Part shown: positions 10,293 to 23,200 of the stretch, one piece after another
How positions within the stretch are numbered: the stretch's first letter is position 1
Layout: each line of letters begins with the position of its first letter
NCBI RefSeq assembly: GCF_046630445.1
Contig: NC_092335.1
Span: 631,167,501-631,231,500, forward strand
Direction of reading: 5' to 3'
From: Rutidosis leptorrhynchoides
Lineage: Eukaryota; Streptophyta; Magnoliopsida; Asterales; Asteraceae
Length of the DNA stretch: 64,000 bases
Translations under genes and position numbers: made by a program
The notes under the pieces: generated by a model
Seen by the model: the letters and a program-made list of their open reading frames with translations, nothing else
Told to the model about the DNA's origin: nothing
Databases searched by the model: none

Positions 10293-12055
10293 ATAATCAA
10301 TCATGTTCCGGCTCTCATCCAGTACCACATACCTGTTCATTCATAATTACCAGGGCACAACACATTAACAAACTTATTATAATCTCAATTGATGCACTTT
10401 CTAAAAGTTCAATATGATTTAAAAAATCAGTCTCAAGCACCATGTAAATGATTCAACTATACAATGTATGTTAAGAGCGATACGGAATGCGGTTTTAGAT
10501 AGCTTTTAATCTCATAAACATCTAAAATGAAATTTGAAAGATTTAGTTTTTTTCATATTGTTTGCTTATGTACATCAACATAGGTTCTAACCCATTTGAC
10601 CATTCCCAACAACCCTTAATTCTTTATGTTTAATACTCAACATGCTTGAAGTAAACCATAACCCGAATGACCATTTCAAGTAAATAGAGAAACAAACTTC
10701 TAAAGTAAGTTTGGTACCCGGCATTAAAGCAAATGTCTTTTTAGAAAGTTCCCAAACTACATCAGTTAATCAACTGCACTCCTATTGAGCATGGATCCTA
10801 CAAAACATTAATTAATTAGAACAAAGAAACGATATATATGTAGTCGTTTTCGTAAAATGAGGTGCAACCTCTCCAAGAACAAATGTAACGTTAAAATACC
10901 TAAATTTAGCAATTTGCAGTTCGAAGAATAAGAACGCAATTGTACCGACAATAACCTAAAAAGATTATTTTGATGTATCTCATAAGGTCTTCAAAGGTAT
11001 CGTATTTGTAGCAATAGAAGTGTTGTCATCTTCCAGTTGAATCATCAGCATCATGAATCATAATTAATGATGTGCCAGTTACACATGACCAGTTATGCCC
11101 TTGAAGTTTTAAGACAAAATCATTACTATAAGCACATAATCATAGATGAGAGTGAATCAAAGTTTTGCTAGAATCGAAACTTTCAAAATTAGATTCTACT
11201 ACATCAGTAACAAATTTTTACAAAAATAAAAGAACTATTCTTAAAAAAAATATGATTGACAAACCTAGAAGATGAGAGCTACACGCCTACACATAATCAT
11301 TACCATCGTCAAATTAGTTTCGTAGAAAAAGAAAAACGAAAACAATACCTGGACGAACATGGGTATGAATTGGGAATGAAACTGACGAAAAGTTCTAGAT
11401 TATAAACCCTAATCGTGAAGAAGAAAAATAGATTGGTTACTGAATAATGGAATATAAAACCGTGACCCGTAATTTTGATTTGGAATACTAAGAGGATCGA
11501 TTTCAACACAATTCCAATTTGGAACCCTAATTTTTGATGTGTAATTTCGATGTGTAATTTCGTGTTATGAAGATTAATATTGTTCAATGCTTCTGTAGTG
11601 TAATAATAATGAAATGGAGGGGAGTTGAATCTTTACAATTTGGAAGGAAGGAAAATTACACTGAATAATCACTCCACTTCTTTTACTTTCTCTTCAAACT
11701 AAAACTCAGGAACACCAAATGTTTAAATTTTCTTTTCACTTCATTTCCTTTCCATCCAAAATCAAACTCTGGAACAAAGCCGAAAAGAGAAGATCGTTTT
11801 TGCGATGGAATTTAGCGTATCAGTTAACCCTCATTTGCGTTTGGAAAGAAGTTTTTTTTTGGTAGTCTTGTAAATAAACAAGTAAAATGGAGGAGAGAGA
11901 CAAATGTTGAGTTATCACTTGATCCAATGAATGATATTGAAGATTGGTTTTTGATCTAATGGTCACTTCTTCTCCATTTAATTTTTTTTTTAATGATTAG
12001 GAGAAAAGGACTTTGTTATTATATATAATATAGAAATATAGATATAGAATATAGA
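10293..12055. other. Helitron-like unit, proposed 5' side, no gene seen
   Basis: AT-rich, with short frames only. Toward the right end, read on the minus strand, it resembles the start of plant Helitrons (TCTATATTC, then an AT-rich leader and AAAGTCCTTTTC). Captured gene fragments could hide here, but I recognise none. Confidence 0.4.
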
Positions 12056-12499
12056 TTCTAAATTCTATTAATACTCATAACTCGAGTAATGGGCCTAGAG
12101 AAAATGGGCCTGTAGAAAATAGTCCTGGATTGATAAATAAAGAGGAACAACACATCGATGCCCATAACTCGTCTATTGGAAATCTCAGTGAGGAAGGGTT
12201 AATTCAACTGGTGAACATATTCGATCAAGGTGTACCTCCTGTGGCAACTCTGATTTGGAAAAAAACACCAGCAGTAAACCTAGTACAAGTAATAAATCCA
12301 ATCAAAACGTTCGTGGTGAATCTTTCAACTCGCTAAACTCTGAAGGAATTCGGGATTATGGAAAATGCATTGGTTTAAAATGGAAGGAGAAATCCTCCCT
12401 ATAGTAAGTCCCATTACTTTCTTCTAGTTAATCTTTTGTTTTTAATGAGGATAATCTCTTTGAAGATAAGAGGGTTCGGGTAGGTCGTGATGATATATT

Positions 12500-12644
12500 T
12501 GTTAGATTACAAAGATGAGTATTGTTTATTGAGTGAGTAATGCATACATACGGAAGGCATACATAGCCGATAACCTTAACTAGTGCAAGTGGGCTTAGCC
12601 CAATAACCAAAACATATGGACTAACATAAATATGTAGGCTAACA
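12500..12644 (-). repeat. Copia LTR (3' LTR on minus strand)
   Basis: 145 bp, TGTTAGATTAC to GGCTAACA, about 96.5% identical to 16591-16735. The adjoining CCCCCC at 12645 is, on the minus strand, the polypurine tract. Confidence 0.92.
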
Positions 12645-12646
12645 TC

Positions 12647-15600
12647 CCCCCGCAGTTGGAGCGGGAGTACTCCGGACGCTCAAACTGGTCCTGAACTCAT
12701 CAAATAGCGCAAACGGAAGTCCTTTGGTGAAGATGTCTGCAAACTGATATCTGGACGGGACATGTAAAACTCGAACCTGACCCTAAGCAACAAGGTCCAG
12801 AACAAAGTGAATATCAATCTCAATGTGCTTGGTCCGTTGGTGCTGAACCGGATTGTTGGACAGGTAGACCGAGCTGACATTATCGCAGTAGACATGAGTT
12901 GCAGATGTAAGAGGATAATGTAGCTCACGAAGTAGATTACGAACCCAGCAGGTCTCGGCAACGGCATTGGCAACACCACGGTATTCAGCTTCTGCAATGG
13001 AGCGAGAGGGCGTGAGTTGCCGCTTAGAGGACCAAGATAAAAGGTTGTTGCCGAGGAAAATGCAGTAGCCTGAGGTCGATCGTCTAGTGATGGGGCAGCC
13101 AGCCCAATCAGCATCAGAATAGGCAACTAAGTTAGTGGTGGATGATGCGTATAGCTGAAGGCCGAGATCAGTAGTGCCCTTAATGTAGCGAATGATCCGT
13201 CGCAGGGCATGCAGATGTTGCTCTCGTGGGTCATGCATGAAAAGACAAACCTGTTGAACAGCATATGAAATATCTGGTCTGGTGAACGTGAGATACTGTA
13301 ATGCTCCGGCAAGGCTCCGATAGAGGGTCGGATCCTTGACAGGACGGCCATGACTAGTAACTTGGCTCCCGGTTCAACCGGGGTCCGACATGGGTGACAG
13401 GAGGACATATCAGCTCGCTCAATGATCTCAGTGGCATACTGTCGCTGAGATAGAGACAAACCAGAGGCAGTACGGGTAGCATGAACCCCAAGGAAATAGT
13501 GAAGCGGACCCAAATCTGTCATGGAAAATTCCGTGTGAAGAGAAGAGATAATCTGTTGAAGTAAACCTGTGGATGAAGCAGTTAAAATAATGTCATCAAC
13601 ATATAATAGCAGATACGCTGTATCACAACCCTGTCGGTAGATAAAAAGAGATGTATCACATCGGCTCTGATGGAAACCGAGTCTCTGAGCATAGCTGGAA
13701 AAGCACTTGAACCATGCGCGGGGAGCCTGTTTAAGGCCATATAAAGACTTCTGCAGAAGGCAGACATGGTCAGGATATCCGTGATCACGAAACCCTGGTG
13801 GTTGATGCATGTAGACTGTCTCTGAGAGTTGTCCATGTGGAAAGGCGTTCTTGACATCTAGTTGATGAATGTGCTAGTGTCTCAAAACCGCCAAACTGAG
13901 GATAGTGCGTATCGATGCCGGTTTAACAACCGGACTAAAGATCTCATCACAATCAATACCAACCTGTTGGCTGCGACCATTTGCAACAAGTCGAGCCTTG
14001 TACCTGCTTAAACTACCATCTGCATTATACTTGTGCTTAAAGAGCCACATGGAGCGAACTATGTTCGTGTCCGATGGGCGAGGCATAATAATCCAAGTAC
14101 TATTATTAATTAAAGCATGATATTCATCAGTCATAGCTTGTTTCCAGTTGGGATCGTGAAGGGCATCTAGGTAAGTACGAGGAACATGAGAGATAACAGA
14201 GGTGTAAAGGTTAAGGCGGTCCACCGGTTTGGTGGTGCCAAGGCGTACGCGAGTGATCATGGGGTGTGTGGAGTTCGAGGTGGATGTAGCCTCAATGGGA
14301 GGAGGCTGAGTCTCCGATGATGGAATATATGGGTTGGCGGTAGCCTGAGTAGGAAGAGGACGAGTCTCCGGTAACGGAGGAGGTGTGGTGGCTGTAGCCT
14401 CAGGGGGAGGAGGCTGAGTCTCCGGAGCTGATAAGTGGAAGGATCGCGAGAAAAGACTAGGAGGTGGATCTAAGAAATCATAGGATGGCGGTTGAGTAGG
14501 TGTCATGGAACCAAATGGGAAGCATGTCTCATCGAAGGTGACCTGAAGAGAGAGGATCATTTTGTTAGTGGTAAGATCCAGACAGCGGTAACCTCGATGA
14601 TTGGAGGGGTACCCAAGAAAAATACATGGAGTGGAGCGAGGGGCAAGTTTGTGTGTGGTGTGAAGGTGAGGATAGCAGAGGCAACCGAAGACTCAGAGAG
14701 TGGCATAGTTAGGTTTTTGCTTGAAGAGACGAGAGTGTGGGATGTCATGATTGATGGCGGAAGAGGGAAGAATGTTAAGTAGGTAGGCTTCCATGTGGAG
14801 AGCTTCCACCTAGTAAGTGGGTGGGAGATGAGCTTGAAAGAGTAGGGTGCGGATAAGATTGTTAATGGTGTGAAGCATGCGTTCAAACTTTCCGTTTTGC
14901 TGAGAGGTGTGAGGGCAAGAGAATCGGAATTGAATACCATTAGTTTGAAGAAGTTGATGGAAAGCAGTGTTATCGAATTCACCCCCATTATCACATTGAA
15001 AAGCTTTGATTTCTTGGTTAAATTGAGTGCGGACAAAAGCACGAAATTGTATGAATGTAGAAAGTGCGTCAAATTTATTGCATAATGGAAAAACCCATAC
15101 ATAATGCGAAAAATGATCAAGAAATATAATATAATATTTTAAACCACTGAGACTAGAAACAGGAGATGTCCATAAATCAGAATGGATAATATCAAAAGTA
15201 GCATTAACATTAGAACTAGAAACAGAAAAAGGGAGTCGCACGTGTTTTCTAAGCTGACAGGCATGACAAAGAACGGGGGACGACGATTTATTACAAATAA
15301 TATCTTTATTAGAAATGAGTCTCCGAAAGACATCATGTCCAGGATGTCCGAGACGCTGATGCCATGTAACCGGATTGGTGAGAAGAGCCTGCTGAGAAGA
15401 GAGAGAGGTGACGCGTTAGATAATCTTTCACAGAAAAACCAAAAGGATCAAATTCAACAGAAACTAGATTATCACGGGTAAATTGACGAACAGATATAAG
15501 GTTTTTAACGATGTTTGGGGTTACAAGTACATTATTTAAATGTAACGGTCAGTGGACATTGGGTCACAAGCTATGGCCGGTGACGGGAATGGTGTTCCCG

Positions 15601-15725
15601 TTACCAACGGCTACTGATGAATATTTGCAGTTATTAAAAATAGTACTAAGATTATTACTACAGGAGGTAAGATGTGAAGACGCACCCGTGTCCATGTGCC
15701 ACCCGACACCACCATAATTGGGTTG
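12647..15725 (-). pseudogene. Copia polyprotein (PR, INT, RT, RNase H), broken
   Basis: Read leftwards: protease motif WHMDTGASSHLT at about 15700; integrase with HSDLWTSP, CDNGGEF and a QQNGKFERM block (14810-15241); the proline-rich linker before RT and the first RT motifs [11 protein letters not shown] (13874-14560); RT with [12 protein letters not shown] and the active site YVDDI (about 13590); RNase H with AYSDADWAG, SRSIAEAEY and TKHIEIDIH (12783-13238). Several frameshifts and stops divide it, for example between integrase and linker, after RT (near 13380), and a TAG at about 12783. The frame would end inside the polypurine tract. The likely catalytic aspartates survive, but no protein could be made from this copy. 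Confidence 0.85.
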
Positions 15726-15879
15726 GGCTGTGTAAAAGCATTGGGTCTGCTGTTGGGCTTGCTATTGAACTTGTTGTTGGGCCTGTATTATTTTAAGAAG
15801 TTGAACATTAGTGTCATTAGTGGCCCTGTAGTTCCCTTCATGACTGTTTCTACCGGTTTGTGCCATAAAAGTTTGTGGT

Positions 15880-16457
15880 TAAAATTTCTTTTTTTTTCTT
15901 CACTTTTAAAAAAGGAAAACCAAATAATTGAATATGTTTACCTAGTGGACTCCACCCACATATGCAAACAAAAAGACACTTGTAAATTATGTCGAGTACC
16001 TTCCATTACTATAATCACCCATTTTGTTTTCTTAAAGCAAATAATTATTTTATTAACACCAGGGCAAAGGCAACAATTACACTAGAAGTTCGCAGGCTGT
16101 GAACAAGAAGCAAGCACAAAAGCACCACTAAATCCCAACTTGTTCCTTCAACCTACTCCTTGAATAATCACCACTAAATCCCAACTTGAATAAAACCCAT
16201 TAAATTTCTAAAATGAAAATCTAATCTTAGCAAATTACCACCAGTGAAAAGTCGATGAAGAACGGGGACGGAAAGATCTGTAGCGGTGAACAATACGAAG
16301 CGATACTAGAGGTGATTGACAAAACTAAAAGCCCCAATTTTATATTTTATGAGGTGCTGATATTTATAGATAAGCGATGATGATACCTTCGTTTTAGGAT
16401 CGACGGTCGATGCAAGGTAGCAGAAGCAGAAGCCATGAGGTGATTTTGATTGTTGTG

Positions 16458-16488
<31 letters not shown>

Positions 16489-16590
16489 TTTGAGATGAAA
16501 CAGAAGCAGTGAAATAGCAGTAGCAGAATAAGGTGAGTTATTGACTTATTGTAGAGTTTGATAAACCCTAACCTTGGGCGTCTGATACCA
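15880..16590 (-). other. Copia leader and gag remnant
   Basis: Next to the right LTR lies the primer-binding site TGGTATCAGACGC (minus strand, 16590-16578). Downstream are a microsatellite-containing leader and a candidate gag start (MASASATLHRPS) near 16435. Most of gag cannot be recognised between there and about 15870, where a Q-rich end of gag reappears. It is either a deletion with replacement or strong decay. Confidence 0.6.
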
Positions 16591-16735
16591 TGTTAGATTA
16601 CAAAGATGAGTATTGTTTATTGATTGAGTAATGCATACATACGGAAGGCATACATAGCCGATAACCCTAACTAGTACAAGTGGGCTTAGCCCAATAACCA
16701 AAACATATGGACTAACATAAATCTATAGGCTAACA
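16591..16735 (-). repeat. Copia LTR (5' LTR on minus strand)
   Basis: 145 bp, partner of 12500-12644, with inverted termini TGTTAG..CTAACA. Its last four bases form part of the target site used by the solo LTR that starts at 16737. Confidence 0.92.
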
Positions 16736-17042
16736 ATGTGACGACCCGAAAATTTTCGACCAAATTTAAACTTAATCTTTATATTTTTCAGACACGATAA
16801 GCAAAGTTTGTAATGTTGAGCCTCGAAAATCTTGGAACTATGTTCATATATTCAATTGACCTTCGACTGCTCCCGACGATTCACGAACAACTATTTGTAA
16901 ATAGATACATATATATTTAAATATGTATAGATATATATGTATTTTAATTTGGAATATAATTTGAAATAATATACAACTTAATTGATAGAAATAAATATGA
17001 ACAATGATGTAAGTAATAATAAAATTTATTATTAAAAAATAA

Positions 17043-17046
<4 letters not shown>

Positions 17047-17100
<54 letters not shown>

Positions 17101-17105
17101 GATAA

Positions 17106-17165
<60 letters not shown>
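17047..17165. repeat. (TA)n microsatellites
   Basis: Two long TA runs, 17047-17096 and 17109-17165, within the solo LTR. They create spurious Tyr-Ile frames on both strands. Confidence 0.95.
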
Positions 17166-17167
<2 letters not shown>

Positions 17168-19504
17168 GTTCGAATTCATTTAGTAAACGATAGTAGCCCT
17201 CGTTCATCATTCGATGGTTATTTAAGTAAGTTAAATTCGAACTTATGTGATTTTAAAATAAACGGTGATCCGAAAATGAGTTTTATAAATATTAATAATA
17301 TATTTAGAAGTTATTCGATAAATTTTAACACTAACTATATTTTACTTGGGATTGAGAGTGAATAGTTAATTTAATTTTTAATTTGATAGTTAATGACCAA
17401 TTTCATACCATAATGACCGAAATAAATAAATACATTTAATTTAAAAATATGAAATTTATCTGAAGACTTGTATCCGCCACTGAATAATAAAAGAGCACGG
17501 AATTCAGTTCATGAATTGAAAATATCATAAGTGTGTTGATTAATTAGTTTATCTTTGAGATTTTGATGATGCTTAATACATTATAACATGTTATCATATT
17601 AAAAATGATATGGTTTAGTTTAATACATAAGTAGTTTTGGGGAGTCACTTAATTTATTAAGTTGTAATTAGTGAATCTTTGCTAGTTTATAGGAATAGAG
17701 GGTAGTCGGTTAGTTTTGATAGGATATATAGTTTATACATCGTTAATAATAAAAGTTACAGAGAGTTTTATTTCCTGTCTTTCTTTCACTCACATTTGTT
17801 CCTCAATTATTTTCTTTAACTAAATTGATAAGTGTGAGATATTGGGGCCTATATCTATCAAAGTGTCGACACATAAAATAATAAAATATGAAAAGCCTTT
17901 TTGTCAAGTATTGTATCGTGTTAAAGATTGTTTGTTACACATCTTCATCAACTTTTAAATCTCCTATTTACTTTATGAATTATTTCCTCAACCGAATCTT
18001 AATTATTTATATATAAGATATATGTACATGTTACCCTTACAGAGATATATCTACTAAGAATTCAATTGGTTCTTTCCCTTTTACTTCTTGCAATTGTCGA
18101 CCAAAACAAAACTTGACGGGACCCGGCTGCAAACCCCACAACAACACCCATTTTCTTTTGTTACTGTTAAATCATGTCATCAATTACCAATAAGTTTGTT
18201 TGTTGCTTCCTTTTTGATCAAAGAATCATTTGACTTATTGTGCTTCTTTTCTGTGTAAAAAAAAAAACCCCACTACAATCATATATGAATTAGTTATATA
18301 TACATTACATATAATTTCAGTGGAATGAATCATTTATCTCATTACTTTGATAAACCACTCAAACATCATCCTTCTCTCTTTCTTTCTTTCTTGTTTCTTT
18401 GAGAACCCATCACCTTATACACCATTGATCAACCATCCTTGATTACCCAAATCGCCACCCTCGACTTCCATTGTCACAGTAAACCTCCTGCTTATTATGT
18501 TTCTATTTTGTTCAACCAACAATACCAACATCATCGTTGCTTACTTGCTACTGCTGCACTTCATTTAGTGAGTGTTTGCTACTGCCAAACGAACCAAACC
18601 CATCACCATCTCCTACCATCACCAAATAACCACCACCACCCTGCAACCACCATCTCGTCACTCTCATCACCTTCTTTATATATTTTTTTTTCTTTCTCTT
18701 AGATTTTCTGTTTCGTTGGTGAACCCTCAACAACCATCACCACGACTATTTTTTTTTGTTTAGTTCTTGAACCACCACCACTGAGCACCACTTGTTTTCC
18801 TGCTAGCTACTTGTTTCTGTTTCAGTTTGCAACCACAACTAGATATAGCTATGGTTATTTAAACATGATGATGGGTCCTAGTTTAGAGCTCTGTCAATAA
18901 TGGATGTATTGAAAATTAATTTACATAGCATCATTAATCTTCAAGACAAATGATGCAAGTGGGACTAGTGACAACTTGGTGGCAGACCAAAATTAGTGTA
19001 ATGACATTTGGTTATACATTAATATTAATGACGATGATGTAAACGAGTATGATAAAATATGATAGAGTTACATGATGATTTTTTATGATTTTGGTTGATT
19101 AATTATGAAGATAAAGAAGATGAAGAATAAGCAGGTTAAATAAAATTTACCTTGGGATTTAAAAACGAAATAGAGGAGTGGTGTGGGGTGTTACTAGGTT
19201 ATTAAGAGGTCCTGAGTTCGAATGTAGGCGACTACAAATTTTTTTAAACAATAGTAGATTGTGTTGAAAGCTTGAGCCTATTGGGCTTATTAATGAATTC
19301 GGACTGGGATATTAATTTCTAAAACGGGCTAGAAGATGAAACATAAATGAAATGGGTTAAATAGATGTAGCTTATGTATTAAGTCAGAAAAGTTACAGAT
19401 GGATGCATGGTTCAAGGTGTTTGTGTGTTGAACAAGAGGTCTTGGGTTTGAGCCCTAGCTGTGGCAAAAAATTTTAGAAACCCTTTACTTTGAGGTAGTA
19501 TTCT

Positions 19505-19740
19505 CTTTTATTATTATTATTTTTTTTTTATTATTATTATTATCATATGTAAGTATTAGTATTATTATTGTAGTATTGTTATCATTTTAGTTATTAACAT
19601 AAATATTAGTATTATTATTATTAAGTAAAATCATTATTTTTATAGTTATTATTATTATTATTATCATTATTATCATTATTATTATCAATATTACTATTAG
19701 TATTATTATCATTATTACAATAAAAATTAGTTATATAAAA
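19505..19740. repeat. (TTA)n-rich tract
   Basis: Imperfect TTA repeats with interspersed TCA within the solo LTR. The minus-strand LTR fragment has the matching (TAA)n at 24372-24437. Confidence 0.85.
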
Positions 19741-20122
19741 ATATATTTAACAACACTATATTAATATTTTTTTATTAAGTTACTAACGAAAAATATAATT
19801 TATTAAGATAACATTTAAATCACTAATAATAAATAAATCTGTTCGATTACAATTATACGTGTTAATATATATACTTGATATAGGTTCGTGAATCTGAGGC
19901 CAACCCTACACTTGTTCAATGATGTCATATGTATTTTTACTACGAAATACAATATTGTGAGTTTCATTTGCTCCCTTTTAAATGCTTTTGCAATATATAT
20001 TTTTGGGACTGAGAATACATGTGCTGCTTTTATAAATGTTTTACAAAATAGACACAAGTACTTGAACTACATTCTGTGATAGAATTATTTGGATTCAGTG
20101 GTTCGATTTCTATACATATTGC

Positions 20123-20271
20123 ATTAGCTACTGTCGGTAAGATTGTTTTGCATTTTGATTGCATTAGCTACCGTCGGTGAGATTGTTTTGCATTCTGATT
20201 GCATTAGCTACCGTCGGTGAGATTGTTTTGCATTTTTTGCATTAGCTACCGCCGGTGAGATTGTTTTGCAC
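20123..20271. repeat. Tandem repeat, about 40 bp by 4
   Basis: Four head-to-tail copies of a unit containing GCATTAGCTACCGTCGGTGA followed by GATTGTTTTGCATT, near the 3' end of the solo LTR. Confidence 0.85.
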
Positions 20272-23200
20272 TTTCTGTATTCCCATCAAATGTTCTTCAT
20301 ATGAATGATTTTTAGCCGTGAGCAGACCGGCATATTATTTGAAAATAAAATCTTGTGGTCTATTAAAAGTATGGAAATGATTGATTACGATAAACTAATG
20401 AACTCACCAACCTTTTGGTTGACACTTTTAAGCATGTTTATTCTCAGGTTTGAAAGAAATCTTCGCAGTGCATTTGCTCATTTTAAAGATATTACTTGGA
20501 GTCATTCTTGGCATATTTCCAAAGACGTTGCATTCAAGTCGATGAGTTCAATAAAGATTATTATTAAATAAATGACAGATTAGGTTATTTATAGATTGGA
20601 TATTATGAAATGGTATGCATGTCTGTAAACTTTCGATGTAAGGAAAGTTTGTCTTTTAAAAACGAATGCAATGTTTGTAAAATGTATCATATAGAGGTCA
20701 AATACCTCGCAATGTAATCATATGTTATTGTATTCGTCCTTATGGATTAGGACGGGTCGTCTCAAACAATATTTAGATGGGCAAAGGATATTTTCGTTAC
20801 AGAAAAACCAAACTTTGTGGCCCTACAAGAAACAAAATTAAACACTGTTAACTTAAAATGGGTTCGCTCATTGTGGCGATCAAATTCGTGTGATTTTATT
20901 CAAAAAGAAAAAGTGGGCATGTAAGGGGGCCAGTTGTTAATTTGGGATACAAATTATTTCAATGCAAATGATGTTATTTCGTTTGATCGTGTTATTGTTA
21001 TACGAGGTAAATGAAAATCGACAGGGGAAGAATTCAACATCATCAACGTTTATGGACCTCACAATGATGATAGAAAAAAGATATTGTGGGATTCATTGTC
21101 AAACATCGTCAATAATAATGATGAAGCTTGGGTTTTATGTGGTGATTTTAATGAAGTGCGTGATGAATCCGAACGTCTAAATTGTGAATTCATCGCGAGT
21201 AGAGCTAGGAGATTTAATGATTTTAGTGATAAATGCAACCTTTTAAAGATTCCGCTAGGTTGTAGGATTTTCACTAGTGTTAGTGATAATGGAGTGAAAT
21301 TTAGCAAAGCTTCATCGATTTCTTGTATCGAAAAAATTCAACCAAATGTGGCATGTTTTGTCGGCTATTGCACTTGATAGAAAACATTCAGATCATTGTC
21401 CTATCATCCTAAAAGACGATGAAAAAACTTTGGTCCAAAACCGTTTAAAATCTTCGAAGCTTGGTTAGATGATGATGTGATCGAGCATATGTTAAAGAAG
21501 CATGGGTTGAATCTGTCCCAAGTAATTGTCGAAAAGATTGTGTTTTCAATAATAAGATGAGAAGAGTCAAAAATGCCTTAAGAGCGTAGATCCAACAACA
21601 ATATGGTCTGCTTGACAAAGAAATTGATCAAGTGAAAAAGGTTTCCATGGACTTCGAAATTAAAGCTGAGCAAACCTCATTAACTAATTCTGAACGTGTA
21701 ATTTGGTAGAATTCAAGAAAAAAATGGTTAGATAAGGAAAAGTTAAAATTGAGCATGTTAAAATAAAAAGCTAGAATCAGATGGGTTCTTGAAGGTGATG
21801 AAAACACGCGATATTTTCACTCTGTGATCTATAGAAATTATAATAAAACTAATATTCGAGGTATCAGTATCAATGGGATGTGGAATGAATCGCCAAATGA
21901 AATAAAAAAATGAAGCGGTTAGACACTTTAAAAGCTTATTCGAGGAATAAAATGTCTCTAGACCAGAAGACCTTGTTTATCCAACCATTTTAAGTGAAGA
22001 TGCTACATCTTTAGAGACTCAGATAGCAGAAAGCGAAATCTTAGATGCTATCAACGATTGTGGTAGCAACAAAGTCCCGGGACCCGACGGTTTCAACTTA
22101 AGATTTTTATAAAAACATTTTGGGGTGTTATCAAGGGTGAGCTTGTTGATGCCATTACATGGTTTTGGGATCATGGTGAATTCTCAAAAGGTTGTAATGC
22201 ATCATTCATAACCATAATTCCAAAAAAAGATGATCCTATTTCTTTTGAAGATTATAGACCGATAAGCCTGATTAGTAGCTATTATAAAATAGTTGCTAAG
22301 ACTTTGTCTAATCGTCTTAGAAAGGTTATTCCCTCCCTCATTGGAGTTGAGCAAAGTGCATACTTAAAGGAAAGGTTCATTCTAGACGGGGCCATAATCG
22401 CGAATGAAACAATAGATTTTTTGAAGTCTAAGAATCATAAAAGCTTCGTTTATAAAGTTAATTTTGAAAAAGCTTTCGATAGTTTGAATTGGGAATTTTT
22501 ACTAGATGTGATGAGATGTATGGGATTCGGCTCGAGATGGATTAAATGGATTTTTGCTTGTATTAAATCTGCTTCAATCTCGGTCCTTATAAATGGGTCA
22601 CCTACAAAAGAATTCAATATTGAAAGAAAGGTTAGACAAGGTGATCCACTATCACTGTTCCTTTTCATACTAGCCGCAGAAGGTTTAAACATCCCTAAAA
22701 AAAGTTGCGTTAGAGAAAGGAATGCTTAAGGGTGTAGAAGTTGGGAATGTTAAGGTTGTGATTTCTCATCTTCAATATGCAAACGATACCATTTTCTTTG
22801 GTGAATGGAATCGGTGTAATATATTCAATCATGAAGCTTCTCAAATGTTTTGAATTGGCATCCGGATTGAAAGTGAATTTCCATAAAAGCTCAATGTATG
22901 GTATTGGGATCACCTCGGTGGCTTTAAATATAATTTCTAGAAGTATTGGTTGCCAATTGGTACTTTTCCTTTCATATACCTTCGCATTCCGATCGGGGCT
23001 AAAATGAATAAGTCGAATGCTTGGCGGCCAGTGATTGACAAAATAAAAAATACACTCTCGAAATGGAGTATGAGATCGATGTCTTTTGGTGGATGATTAG
23101 TCCTCTTAAAATCGGTTCTTTCAAGTCTTCCGTTGTATTTTGTTCGTTCTTTCGTGCTCCCCCGTGTGTTATAAAAACCCTTGAGAGTGTGAGAAGATCA

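Larger units (their letters stand above)
2424..12055 (-). mobile_element. Helitron-like unit, non-autonomous, with nested insertions
   Basis: On the minus strand the left border is a canonical Helitron 3' end: a perfect 7-bp-stem hairpin CCCGCGAAGTCGCGGG, seven bases, then CTAG, followed by T. The proposed 5' end on the right, again on the minus strand, starts TCTATATTC and is flanked by A, giving the A|T insertion site Helitrons use. No Rep/helicase gene is visible, so the unit would be non-autonomous. About 5.6 kb of its length is a later MULE insertion and 0.3 kb a MITE. The 3' end is strong. The 5' end rests on a short motif and could lie elsewhere. Confidence 0.5.
12500..16735 (-). mobile_element. 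Ty1/copia element, Ale-like, minus strand
   Basis: A 4.2-kb copia element bounded by two 145-bp LTRs that differ at about 5 positions. The tRNA-iMet-type primer site lies beside the right LTR and a GGGGGG purine tract beside the left LTR, both in minus orientation. The left flank ATATT (12495-12499) is matched by the right flank once the solo LTR inserted there is removed (16736 plus 20770-20773). The short LTRs and RNase H type suggest the Ale lineage. Confidence 0.9.
16737..20764 (+). mobile_element. Solo LTR of a Ty3/gypsy element, 4.0 kb
   Basis: It starts TGTGACGACCCGAAAA and ends GGACGGGTCGTCTCA, a TG..CA LTR with 11 of 12 matching inverted terminal bases. It is flanked by AACAA on both sides (16732-16736, 20765-20769). 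No internal region or second LTR is present, so it is most simply a solo LTR left by recombination between the two LTRs. The interior contains (TA)n, (TTA)n and a 40-bp tandem repeat and no credible gene. LTRs with these ends are, to my recollection, common in Asteraceae Tekay-type elements. Confidence 0.88.

Noticed and set aside
11309..11587. 92-aa minus-strand ORF in the Helitron-like unit
   Set aside because: Low-complexity hydrophobic composition with no motif; could be a captured fragment, but nothing supports it.
14492..15717. Several plus-strand ORFs of 60-130 codons
   Set aside because: All lie opposite the minus-strand copia polyprotein, whose domain motifs are clear.
16944..17210. 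Long Tyr-Ile alternating ORFs
   Set aside because: They are translations of (TA)n microsatellites; the same artefact occurs at 58123-58456 and 58667-59007.
18439..18763. His/Pro-rich frames in the solo LTR
   Set aside because: They fall in a pyrimidine-rich leader-like part of the LTR, differ between frames and have no counterpart in the minus-strand copy.
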